A DNA stretch of 20,027 bases from Paramicrosporidium saccamoebae (lineage: Eukaryota > Rozellomycota), in NCBI GenBank assembly GCA_002794465.1, contig MTSL01000084.1, positions 1-20,027 of the forward strand, read 5' to 3'. This document shows positions 6,971-15,729 of this stretch, piece by piece (position 1 is the stretch's first letter; every line of letters starts with the position of its first letter). Below the pieces are notes generated by a model that had not been told where the DNA came from, searched no databases, and saw nothing but the letters and a program-made list of their open reading frames with translations. The position numbers and the translations under genes are program-made.

Positions 6971-9900
6971 ATGACTGACAAGGTCGGCCGAGTCATATTC
7001 AATCCTTTCGACGTGGTCGAGGATGCATCAATCTCACTAGAGGACCTACCGTCAAATGTTCGGCTAATCTTCAAAATGCTCTTGAAGAAGGATCTCGCTA
7101 CCCGCACTCGTGGTCTCGTGGAACTGCGTGCCTGGCTGTCTGCTTGCAAGCACGAGGAGGATTTCGTGGTAGCGCGGCCTCAATTCGTACCCTTTCCATC
7201 ACGCTGTCTAATTATTTTAGGTAAAGGTATACAGCATCTGTGTCATAGACCCTGAGAGACAGGTCCGGGAACTTGCACATTCCTGTTTAGAGGCGCTCGT
7301 GAGGAATAACAAGCGGTGGGTGTCACCTATTATAAAGTCGCTCTTTTATCCGTGGTTTGGGGGACTGCTGGATTCTGTCGGTTCGGTGGCCATTGTAGCT
7401 GAAACTGCGTTCAACGCATGCTTCGGGCCAGACAAAAAGGCAAATGTCTTCCAAGTCGCAACGCCCATTATAGTCCAGGAGGCCTGTGCCGTACTGTCGA
7501 ATCGAAATCAAACAAAGTCGGACGAAGAACTTGAACGTGCCTACGAAGTGACACATGCCTACAACGCAGTGTCGCTGTTACTGGCAGAGTCCCAAGCTGC
7601 CGACTATGCGGCTGAATTGACCACTATTGCAAACTATGGACTGCGTGATGCTGCCGAGCACCAAGATTCCTTTGTTAGAGCCTCCATCTATCGATTTGCC
7701 CGCAGTCTTATTGAACGTTCAGCGTCTGCTTTAGTTTCCTGGGGTCCATTAGTTGACATTGCAATTTTAGACTTGCGTACATCAAATGCCTCTTTGGCAA
7801 TTCCGTTCATCCGTCTATCGACGCTGGACAGGCGACATGTCGAAAAATTGTGTACTCTGTTAGCGCAATCCTTGCCGACCCAAGTCCCTAAATCATCCAT
7901 TCCCGACATTGCAAGCATCTTGCAATCCTGTGACATTGCTGAAAAGGCCCAAATAACAAAGTGCATTTGGGCAGTAGTCTTGGGATACAAGTCGCTAGAC
8001 ACGTCCAGACTTGCGTCCATTTGGAATTTGTATCTCCACTGCGTCCTGCACCTTCCAGAGACTACTCCCTTGCTTAATGACGCTTGGGCCTATTGCATCG
8101 CGGCGAATCCTCAAATCAGTTCCATTAGAAGTTTTGCGCTTCACTGTTTCGCCGAGACGCATCCCTTTGCATTGCACGATTTAGTGGCCAGTTATTTTAA
8201 TTCCAAAAGTGCTAGTCCAAAAGAAAAGATTGCATTATCGCTTCAACTGCCTGCAAGTTTAGACTTGACCGAATCAATGGACATTTTGATGGACGTCTTT
8301 TCTTGTTCTCCATGTGAAGAACAATTTTTGACGATAAAATCAATTATCCAATCTACGGCTCCTGCTGCTACGACAACTACAGACCTGTCCAAAGTGCGTA
8401 GAACCCTCTTTTCTAGCTACTTTAAATCAGTGGCTAACACAAATGAACAGCTGGAATGTCTAGTCTCGGAAATTTCACTCTCTGCGCCTACAAAACAGCA
8501 AGTGTTTCTTGATCTCATGCTGGCCGAGTCTAACACATGGCCCACTGAAGCACAGCTTACCATCTTGACACTGCTACTATCAAAGCTTAACGTTGCATCG
8601 TCGACCAAAGTTGACTGTCTAGTCGGTGTCTTGGCGTGTAAAGGAAAACATTCCCTTGTGACCATCAAAGCCGTTGCAGGTCTAGCTGCCGACATTGAGA
8701 CTACACATATAATCAACAGTTTCCGCATCCTTCCCGATGGACCTGAACGTATTGCTTCGTTGACCCCTCTTGCTGTAAAGGCTTTGGAGGAGGAAAATGT
8801 TCAATTTGCCATTGCATACTTGATTTCGGTCGCTGCCAAATTGGACTGTCAGATGAACATGTTTACCGAGAAACAATTTGAGACGACGATTAAGTGTGTG
8901 GCAACTTTACCATTATACGCAGTTTCCGATATTGTCTTGCAGTCTCTGTTACACTTCCCTTCCCTGTGGTCTCTTGCATTCGATCAAGCCATTACTCTAG
9001 ATCCCGAGTTGGTGGCTCGCATTAGGGCTCACTTGACCAGCTCAATTGGTCTCTGTTCATATCCGTTTCTGTTGGAAGAGGGGGAATTCCCCACGGCTAT
9101 CTGGAAGGAGAATACCGAGCTTATTGATCATCTGTGCAAGGTCCTGGAACATGCGACGACAATGGAGGCTATTAAGGCGACGGTCATCACCTTGGCAGTC
9201 TTTAAAGTTTGTCTTCAGGAAGAACACTTTTACTCTATCGATTCCGCTTTGACTCGTCGTGATTGTAGTCTGACATCCGTGGCTTGTCAATGGAAAGAGG
9301 ATATACTTTGTCTAGCCTTGGAACACCGAGGATTCTATTTGGTTTTTGCAAGTCAAGTCGGTGTGTGTATTGACGAGTCTCGGTTCTTGGCACTTGGATC
9401 CTTATCGTTTGGGTCGCTGGTTAACAAAGTTTCCGGTCTGCCTGAGGAATTGTCTTATGAAAAGGCACTCTTGTATATGTCCACGGATGTCGAGTGGGGC
9501 CGAGGAGAGCTATTCCAATTGCTAGCTAGCATTGTAGACTTGCCGGCCGGTCTCCAAAGCCAGGCGGTGCTTGCTCGCTTTTTAGCTCGTCATTTTTCAC
9601 ACGTAAATGGGGAATATTGGCTGAACCACTCTGACGTTATTGTAGAAATACTGCGTACAATGCTTGCTGAATGTCAAAAGGACCTTGTTCGGCATCATGT
9701 ATTCATCTCGCACTCCCTCCAGCTGGCCCGCGAGGTGTACTTGAATCAGGCCACCCGCTCAATGCTACAGGATTTATTGGAACCGATTTGGAACACTTTG
9801 AAATGTTTCGAACTGCAGAACAGAGTGGCCGTCCTGGAGAGTTTAGAGAATAACTTTGCGCAGCTGGTGGTTGCTTTGGGCCGTGCTCTAGATTCTGTAA

Positions 9901-10970
9901 CCACGCCTGGTGCCATCTGCGATGCCCTTTTTGCCACCAAATCCATAGTGCTGAAATTGGCGTGTCGCCGTCTCATCATGGGTCATCTCGACGACTGCCT
10001 GGAGCAGGCCAAAGTTAAACTTGCCAAGATGAAGAGGGACAGTATGGCCCAGGAGGAAGAGTACGAGTCCCTGCGAGATTCTCTCCTTATCCCGTGGGAT
10101 TCGATGGGAAGAGTACTCTTTGCATCGTCATGGTCCATTGATGACTTTTTGGCTTTGGATCTATTCCTGTGTCTTTCGGAAGGGTCCAAAGAGGAGCAGG
10201 TTTTGTCGGGCCCTTATTGTACACTGTTCAAGGAAAAATTATTGTCCAAATACCTCACATTGCTCTCGGTAGAGCTCGGGTGGGACACTACAACCCCCGA
10301 TGATCTGAGCAAGGAAGAATTTACAATTCTGGATTTTGATTCGACAATTCAACGCTTCATCTATGCGGCCAATCTGCTTTTCAGATGCTTTAAAACATTT
10401 CCTTCTGCCGTGCGTTCGTGGTACAGTGGCCTGTCAAAAGAAGAGTCGGTCCGGATTATCAAATACTGCACAATGTTCATGTCGCCCTTGTTAATCGAGA
10501 GGGAGCTAGCTCGCATCCGAAAGAGCTCCAACGACCAGCTGACGATGCGAGTGGAGCAAACCAGCACCAGCTGTACTGTCAATGTTCAGTACATGTTGGA
10601 AGAATTTTCATTCTCCCTACAGCTGTCGGTACCGACCGAATATCCCCTAAAACCAGTCACCTTGGCGGGGGGAGAGCGCCTCGGCATTAGCGAAGCCAAG
10701 TGGCGATCCTGGCTTCTCAGTGTGCAGACCCTCTTGAACCAGAATCTGGCCATTGTTGAAGTACTACAGCAATGGAAGACCAATGCGGAAAAGACATTGG
10801 CTGGGGTGGAGCCTTGTGCAATCTGCTACTGCGTCCTTCAACCGGGGGACAAATCGCTGCCAGGACCGTCATGCAAGACTTGCCGCAACAAGTTTCACTC
10901 TGCCTGTCTGTACCGGTGGTTCAAAACTGGTGGCCAGGCAACCTGTCCAATGTGTAGAGCCCTTTACTAA
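6971..10970 (+). CDS. LTN1: E3 ubiquitin-protein ligase listerin (Ltn1/Rkr1), two exons, about 1315 aa
   Basis: Listerin ubiquitinates nascent chains stuck on 60S subunits in ribosome-associated quality control. Exons are 6971-7168 and 7221-10970. The N-terminal domain shows SNVRLIFKMLLKKDLATRTR and DPERQVRELAHSCLEALV, typical of listerin's first HEAT repeats. A long alpha-helical HEAT/ARM-like middle follows, then an RWD-like domain (about 1170-1260, ...LEEFSFSLQLSVPTEYPLKP) and the terminal RING at 1265-1315. Its eight zinc ligands follow C-x2-C-x15-C-x2-C-x4-H-x2-C-x12-C-x2-C and include the listerin signature KFHSACLYRWF. At about 1315 residues it is shorter than yeast (about 1560) or human (about 1770) listerin, the loss lying in the middle solenoid. 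The second exon has no further visible intron in 3.7 kb. Confidence 0.94.
7169..7220 (+). other. Listerin intron, 52 nt
   Basis: The intron starts GTAGCG and ends ATTTTAG, with GTCTAAT as branch site. It is phase 0, joining HEEDFV to VKVYSICVIDPERQV. A donor three bases upstream (GTGGTA) would also keep the frame, but GTAGCG fits the other introns better. Confidence 0.85.
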
Positions 10971-11308
10971 TGTGAGCGATGTGAGATGGGATATATGGAC
11001 TAGAGATCTATCAAAAAGTATCCACTTATGACGGGTAATCCTGATACCTATCCCACAATCTGCTGTTTTGAGGATGGCAGCCTATATATGCCACAATGAA
11101 ATAATTCGCTCATCAGCACACTTCTTAATAAAACGATCATTATTTTGGTGATAGTCTTTTTATTTCTCGCCTCTAATTCTTTTTCCATGTCAAATCCACT
11201 ACTTACCGTACCGTACCGTACCACCACCACTACCACTACCACTACCACTCAGTTAGTTGCCCAGCTAATACTTTACTATGATCCCGGTGACCAGGGCTAT
11301 TGGTGGAA
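10971..11308. other. Listerin-Mrt4 spacer with microsatellites
   Basis: No gene is seen. AATAAA near 11126-11131 may serve the listerin transcript. Bases about 11204-11250 form two adjoining microsatellites, (TACCG)3 then ACCACT-type units. The segment about 11013-11062 (AGTATCCACTTA ... CCCACAATC) resembles 18558-18613 and may be a second intergenic repeat family. The in-frame-looking upstream ATG at 11145 belongs to an unspliced artefact frame. Confidence 0.5.
11204..11250 (+). repeat. Microsatellite pair upstream of Mrt4
   Basis: Three TACCG units pass directly into CCACCACCACTACCACTACC-type trinucleotide-derived units, 60-100 bp before the Mrt4 start. On the unspliced frame they would encode a threonine run, but that frame is not the gene. 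Confidence 0.85.
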
Positions 11309-12062
11309 ATGGCAAAGTCTAGGAGAGCCAAAGTTGGTAAGAATCTCCACGTTTGGCGCTATATTTATAGTTAATCTTACAAAGACAGAGAAAAAGGGAC
11401 GAGAGGTAAAGGGAAAGCTTGTGGAGCAGATCCGCGAAACTGCTACCCAGTACCCCCACATGTACCTCTTCCGCGTCCGCAACATGCGCAACGTGCTCTT
11501 CAAGAACATTCGCACTGAATCCACCGGTCGTTTCTGTATTGGAAAGAATAAGGTAATGGCGTTTGCGCTTGGAACCGAAGAGGCGTCAGAGTGCATCCCC
11601 GGTGCAGCACAACTTGCCCGTCGTCTCCGTGGCGACGTTGGACTCTATTTCTCGCATGATACACCCGAAACTGCTACAGAGATGCTCGAAAAGCACGAGT
11701 CGGCAGATTTTGCCCGTACTGGAAACAAGGCTGACATGACGGTGATTGTGGAGGCGGATCCACAGGGACTCCGGAACGTTGAGACCATGCAGCCCCTCTC
11801 TGCCACCATCGAGCCGCAGCTTCGACAGGCCGGCATGCCCACCAAACTACGCGGTGGAAGCGTTCTGCTGGCTGCTGATCAGTACGTCATCTGCCGCGAA
11901 GGAGAGACGCTGACTTCCGACCAGACCCGTCTGCTAAAATGCTTTGGCATCAAAATGGCCTCATTCCGTGTTGCCATTGTGGGACATCTTTTCGATGGTA
12001 AATTTGAAGAATTCCAAGATCCATTCCAAGAAGACGACAATGTTGCCGAAATGTCCGAGTAG
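11309..12062 (+). CDS. MRT4: Ribosome assembly factor Mrt4 (P0-like), two exons, 239 aa
   Basis: Mrt4 is the nucleolar/nuclear paralogue of ribosomal stalk protein P0; it occupies the P0 site on pre-60S particles until exchange in the cytoplasm. Exons are 11309-11336 and 11371-12062. The spliced N-terminus MAKSRRAKVVNLTKTEKKGR matches the family start. Conserved blocks follow: MRNVLFKNIRTE, RFCIGKNKVMAFALG, LRGDVGLYFSHD, DFARTGNKADMTV, MEPQLRQ-like (IEPQLRQAGMPTKLRGG) and LLKCFGIKMASFRV. Length equals that of yeast Mrt4 (236). As in the family, the acidic P0 tail that binds P1/P2 is absent, leaving a short acidic end. Confidence 0.94.
11337..11370 (+). other. Mrt4 intron, 34 nt
   Basis: The intron starts GTAAGA and ends TTTATAG, phase 1, after the ninth codon (MAKSRRAKV). 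A TAAC-type branch site is not obvious. Its retention would place the downstream exon in a long but spurious upstream-extended frame. Confidence 0.85.
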
Positions 12063-12269
12063 AAAGTGAGTGCGAGGATCTGAGAGGATTTAAAGTTGAG
12101 AATTAGTAGCAGGGCATAAAGTGATTTATATATAAACATTGCCCATATAGTCGTGCCATGTTATGTGATATATGATGAGGTGTGACACATTCATTATACG
12201 TGATTCAGCAATGGCCCTCTCAATAGTATTCTTGTATCAACTTTAAAATTGAATAACACACCAACTCGA

Positions 12270-12327
12270 CACCCGACCCAACCCAACACCCGACCCAACC
12301 CAACACCCAGCACCCAACCCAACCCAA
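12270..12327. repeat. 17-bp C-rich tandem repeat at the TBC gene 3' end
   Basis: CACCCGACCCAACCCAA occurs twice exactly (12270-12286, 12287-12303), then a 7-bp partial unit, then a variant (12311-12327). On the minus strand, the coding strand of the TBC gene, it is a series of GGGTTGGG runs beginning 16 bp after that gene's stop codon, between two convergent genes. G-quadruplex potential is clear. Confidence 0.88.
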
Positions 12328-12343
12328 CACATCTCATGGCTGT

Positions 12344-13753
12344 TTATTTGGAACGCTTATAGGTGGGCTCCTCTGCGAGCTTGCCATACTGCAGCCTCAA
12401 AGAGTTGAACGGACTCTTTTTAGTGTTTCCTTCATTGTAATGCGGATTCACCCGCTTCCAAATCATCCACGTCAGCTTCAACAGTCGATTCTCATCCATA
12501 GGCGTCTCGGGTAGTTTGCTGAGGAATTGCATGCAATTCTCATATTCGAGCGACATTAGGCGTGCCTCGTGGAGCTTCAAGAGGGCAAGCGAGGCGCAAA
12601 CCAACATGTCCATCCCCCAGAACAGAAACAGATCCCATATCCGGGTGGCCAGCGAGAATGGAAAGCCGAGGAAGAGCGTCAGATACCATTTTGTAGCATA
12701 AATGGAAGTTGTAATGTGGAACGACTCGAGTCGGGCCTGGAGTGCCGGCAGATATTTTCGCATCAATTGCTCCTGTACATAGAACGTCTCAAAAAGTAAC
12801 GGAAATCCAGCCGTAAACAGCGACCGCAGCCCATCACGTTCCATCATACTGCGGAGTACACTAAAGGCCATCTCTTCTTCAAAATACAGCAGTAGGAACG
12901 CCGCAATAGTGGACATTCCCTGACAATAGCCCACTTCGGGGTCGTGATTGGAAAAGGCAACCAGGATCTTAAAGAGGCTCACCTGGGCAGAACTGAACCG
13001 GGCCTTGAACAGAATGTGGTCTCGAAGGGTCCGCTCAATATCCAGATCTATCTGTCGCTCAAATCCTGAAATTTTCAAATAGAGTTCGCGATACACCGAG
13101 GATGGCGATGATACGGGTGGCACTCCCAGAAAGAGAGCCCACACTTTGGTCCGCAGACATTCCGGCACCCCCTTTACCAGCCGATACTCGAATTTTTTAT
13201 GGCTCTTGGGCCATTCTGACCGCTCTTTAACAAACTCGAGCACTTTGAGCATTTCCACCCATTTAATAGCCCGTCTTGCCTCTTTCCTACCACGCCGTTC
13301 CTGTTTCTGTTGAAGCTCACGTTCCTCGACAGACAAACCTGCATCAGCATTGTCTCCCTTTGGAGCCACGACGATGAATCCATACCGGTCCAACACTGAA
13401 TAGTCTACATTATCCTCTGAAACGGAAGGACTCTGGCTAAAGTTGCTGGAAGCATCTGAACAATCGGACAGGTTGCTCAAATTGTCCACCGAGCATACAC
13501 TAGAGTCGCCCCAATTGGTGCCCAGATACATATTGTGGGCACTTGTATTTTCCAATTCCAACAGTCGCGCCATGTCAGCATTCTTTAAAAATACGCGTTC
13601 CGCCTCTTCATCTCCATTCGTACCGTCCGCGCCGTCCACACCATTCGTGCCATTCGCGCCACTAGCGCCACTGGCTCCACTCACCTTGCTCATCCTGCCA
13701 TCTTCACTGTCCACATCGCAACTAACCTTGGCGCTATCCAAAAGATTCTCCAT
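12344..13753 (-). CDS. TBC-domain Rab GTPase-activating protein, 469 aa, with a collagen-like segment
   Basis: TBC proteins switch off Rab GTPases by supplying two catalytic fingers. Both are present: the arginine in IDLDIERT (R241) and the glutamine in VGYCQGM (Q278). The domain runs about 193-420, opening with VKGVPECLRTKVWALFLG, and includes the box LGFPFSLATRIWDLFLFWGM. The N-terminal 120 residues are Ser/Asn/Asp-rich and hold eight uninterrupted G-X-Y triplets (26-49), unusual in a cytosolic GAP. DRYGFI near 122 is commonly seen ahead of fungal TBC domains. No intron is seen. The target Rab cannot be told from sequence. It is divergent from BRF1, with 193 bp between start codons, and convergent with Mrt4. 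Confidence 0.92.
   Translation of the reverse strand: MENLLDSAKVSCDVDSEDGRMSKVSGASGASGANGTNGVDGADGTNGDEEAERVFLKNADMARLLELENTSAHNMYLGTNWGDSSVCSVDNLSNLSDCSDASSNFSQSPSVSEDNVDYSVLDRYGFIVVAPKGDNADAGLSVEERELQQKQERRGRKEARRAIKWVEMLKVLEFVKERSEWPKSHKKFEYRLVKGVPECLRTKVWALFLGVPPVSSPSSVYRELYLKISGFERQIDLDIERTLRDHILFKARFSSAQVSLFKILVAFSNHDPEVGYCQGMSTIAAFLLLYFEEEMAFSVLRSMMERDGLRSLFTAGFPLLFETFYVQEQLMRKYLPALQARLESFHITTSIYATKWYLTLFLGFPFSLATRIWDLFLFWGMDMLVCASLALLKLHEARLMSLEYENCMQFLSKLPETPMDENRLLKLTWMIWKRVNPHYNEGNTKKSPFNSLRLQYGKLAEEPTYKRSK
13607..13678 (-). repeat. 9-bp imperfect coding repeat giving G-X-Y triplets
   Basis: Within the TBC gene, eight Gly-X-Y codon triplets (GAS GAS GAN GTN GVD GAD GTN GDE) occupy 72 bp. 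Similar nine-base units suggest growth by slippage. Confidence 0.8.
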
Positions 13754-13876
13754 ATTAAATCCACTAGTCCCACTGACTCTATTTAGTCGGCAGCGGACAG
13801 AATATACAATGTACAGAGATGTTGCCTAGACGACCTTGGAGACGCACTCTGGCTGGCCACTGGTCAAACTTTTCGG

Positions 13877-13914
13877 CCAATCAGCACTTCGAGATGACCC
13901 CGGTCGCTATAAAG
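13877..13914 (+). promoter_or_regulatory. CCAAT and TATA elements of BRF1
   Basis: CCAAT lies at 13877-13881 and TATAAAG at 13908-13914, 39 bp before the BRF1 ATG. The order and spacing fit a standard Pol II core promoter in the 193-bp divergent TBC/BRF1 spacer. Confidence 0.5.
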
Positions 13915-13946
13915 TGTTGTGAGTCATATAGCAACACATCTTCAAG

Positions 13947-15440
13947 ATGGCCGTCTGTCCACATTGCCGTAGCAGCGAAATAGAATATGACAGCGCGGCG
14001 GGCAACTCTGTGTGCATCCGTTGTGGTGCAGTTGTGGAGGAGAATACTGTGGTGGCTGAAGTGTCGTTTGGCGAGCTGACAAACGGAGCCTCCGTTCTGG
14101 AGGGACAGTTTATTTCGGCAGAGCGCGGAAGAGGCATGTTGCCAACTATTTTTGGACGACGCGTGGGAGACCTCGGGAAGGGTGAGGGAGTGAGCGCTGA
14201 GAGCCGAGACATGACGCTTGCTAACGGACGTCGTCGTATTCAGGCGCTGGCGGGAGCTGTTGGTCTCAACGGAGAACATTATATTGACGCTGCCCACCGG
14301 TGGTATGCGTTGGCCCTTCAGCATCAGTTTACGCGCGGTCGACGTGGTCCCAACGTCATTGCCGCTTGTCTGTACATTGTCTGTCGTCAGGAACGCACTC
14401 CTCACATGCTTCTGGATTTTGCAGATGTGCTGTCCACATCAGTCTATTCCCTTGGAGGCACTTTTCTCCGGTTAGTGCGACTGCTTAATTTGGAAATGCC
14501 TATTGTGGATCCCAGCTTTTTTGTGGCCCGTTTCTCTGCGCGCCTAGAGTTTGGTGAGAGGACTAGTCAAGTCAGCAACACAGCACTCAGACTTGTGGCG
14601 CGCATGAAACGTGACTGGATCCAGACTGGACGACGTCCTGCCGGTGTTTGTGCCGCCGGTTTGATTATTGCCGCCCGTATGCACGGCTTCCGTCGCACTG
14701 AAGCAGAAGTTGTTCGTGTTGTCCGCATTTGCGAGGCCACGCTAAAGAAGCGCTTGGAAGAGTTTGGTCGCACCGCTTCCAGCCAGCTCACACCACAGGA
14801 ATTTGAGGGAATTTGGCTCGAACAGGAAGCCGATCCTCCGTCCTTTTGCCACACCCGTCCAAAACCAGGTGAGCCTGACACTGTGCACATTCTGCCCGCC
14901 GTCTATCAGCAAGCCATGGGATTGCGAACCCAGACAGCCGAAGAACTTCCTCTAACCCCCACAAGTCAAGAGTCCCCCGTTGTTGAACATGATTCGCTCT
15001 CTGATGTGGAATTTGATGACGAAATGGAGTCTATGTTGTTGGATGAAATTGAAATTGGTCTAAAGACGAGGTATTGGACCGAAATGAATAAGGACTATCT
15101 CGACAAAGAAGCCGAAAAGGCCCGTATCAAGGCCATAGAACTGGCAGAGTTCCAAAAATCCAATGCGCAAGTACCACCACTTCAACAGACGGGCGAAAAG
15201 GACGGCTACGAGGCCAACGTCGTGGAACCCTCCGAGACTACGGGACCCTTCAAGGCAACTCGCAAAAGGACGAGATCCGCACGCACCACCACACCCAAGG
15301 AGTCCTCCCCCGCCGTTACTGCAGCGGAAGCAACCAAACAAGTATTGCAAAACAAGAGGTTATCCAAAAAGATTAATTACGAAGCATTGGATGAGCTATT
15401 CACTACAACAGCAGCATCTGCCATTACAAGTATTAAATAA
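13947..15440 (+). CDS. BRF1: Transcription factor IIIB subunit Brf1, 497 aa
   Basis: Brf1 is the TFIIB-like subunit of TFIIIB; with TBP and Bdp1 it recruits RNA polymerase III to tRNA and 5S genes. The N-terminal zinc ribbon has C4-x2-C7 and C23-x2-C26. Two cyclin-fold repeats follow: the first about 90-180 (ANGRRRIQALAGAVGL, NVIAACLYIVCRQE), the second about 185-275 (RRPAGVCAAGLIIAARMHGF, ATLKKRLEEF). The C-terminal half has the family's TBP/Bdp1-contact region: an acidic stretch, then YWTEMNKDYL with a charged helix, and the hallmark KRLSKKINYEALDELF near the end. It is a little shorter than yeast Brf1 (596). No intron is seen. The stop codon overlaps an AATAAA (ATTAAATAAACC), a plausible polyadenylation signal. 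Confidence 0.96.
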   Translation: MAVCPHCRSSEIEYDSAAGNSVCIRCGAVVEENTVVAEVSFGELTNGASVLEGQFISAERGRGMLPTIFGRRVGDLGKGEGVSAESRDMTLANGRRRIQALAGAVGLNGEHYIDAAHRWYALALQHQFTRGRRGPNVIAACLYIVCRQERTPHMLLDFADVLSTSVYSLGGTFLRLVRLLNLEMPIVDPSFFVARFSARLEFGERTSQVSNTALRLVARMKRDWIQTGRRPAGVCAAGLIIAARMHGFRRTEAEVVRVVRICEATLKKRLEEFGRTASSQLTPQEFEGIWLEQEADPPSFCHTRPKPGEPDTVHILPAVYQQAMGLRTQTAEELPLTPTSQESPVVEHDSLSDVEFDDEMESMLLDEIEIGLKTRYWTEMNKDYLDKEAEKARIKAIELAEFQKSNAQVPPLQQTGEKDGYEANVVEPSETTGPFKATRKRTRSARTTTPKESSPAVTAAEATKQVLQNKRLSKKINYEALDELFTTTAASAITSIK

Positions 15441-15729
15441 ACCTGTTGAGTGTTGTGTTGGGTAGTTTTGGATAGTGTTGGGCGTTGAGTTTTGAGTTTT
15501 GAGTGCTATATGTTAAAGTGTGAAAGAATGTAGTGCGAGAGTCATTATGACATTAAATAGAATGGAATCAGGTAGTATAGCATCAGATACCACGACAACA
15601 TATATCATAACATTATATATAGCATAGCATGCCTACGGATCAGAGATAAAGAATATTTACTACAGTCACAGTCACAGACGCGGACATGGACACGGGTATA
15701 CAACAAAAAACATACACTCACACTCATAA
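15441..15729. other. Convergent 3' spacer between BRF1 and F-BAR/PH gene
   Basis: No gene is seen. The BRF1-proximal part (15445-15510) is G/T-rich with repeated GTGTTGGG and TTTTGAG words, like a downstream GU-rich processing element. An A/T-rich imperfect palindrome with TATATAT words lies about 15597-15632. Confidence 0.5.

Noticed and set aside
11145-11308. Upstream in-frame extension of Mrt4 with a threonine run
   Set aside because: The frame runs through a microsatellite and the intron; splicing from the ATG at 11309 gives the exact conserved Mrt4 N-terminus.
12270-12327. Interstitial telomere repeat
   Set aside because: The unit is 17 bp with interruptions, not a uniform short telomeric unit, and genes continue on both sides.
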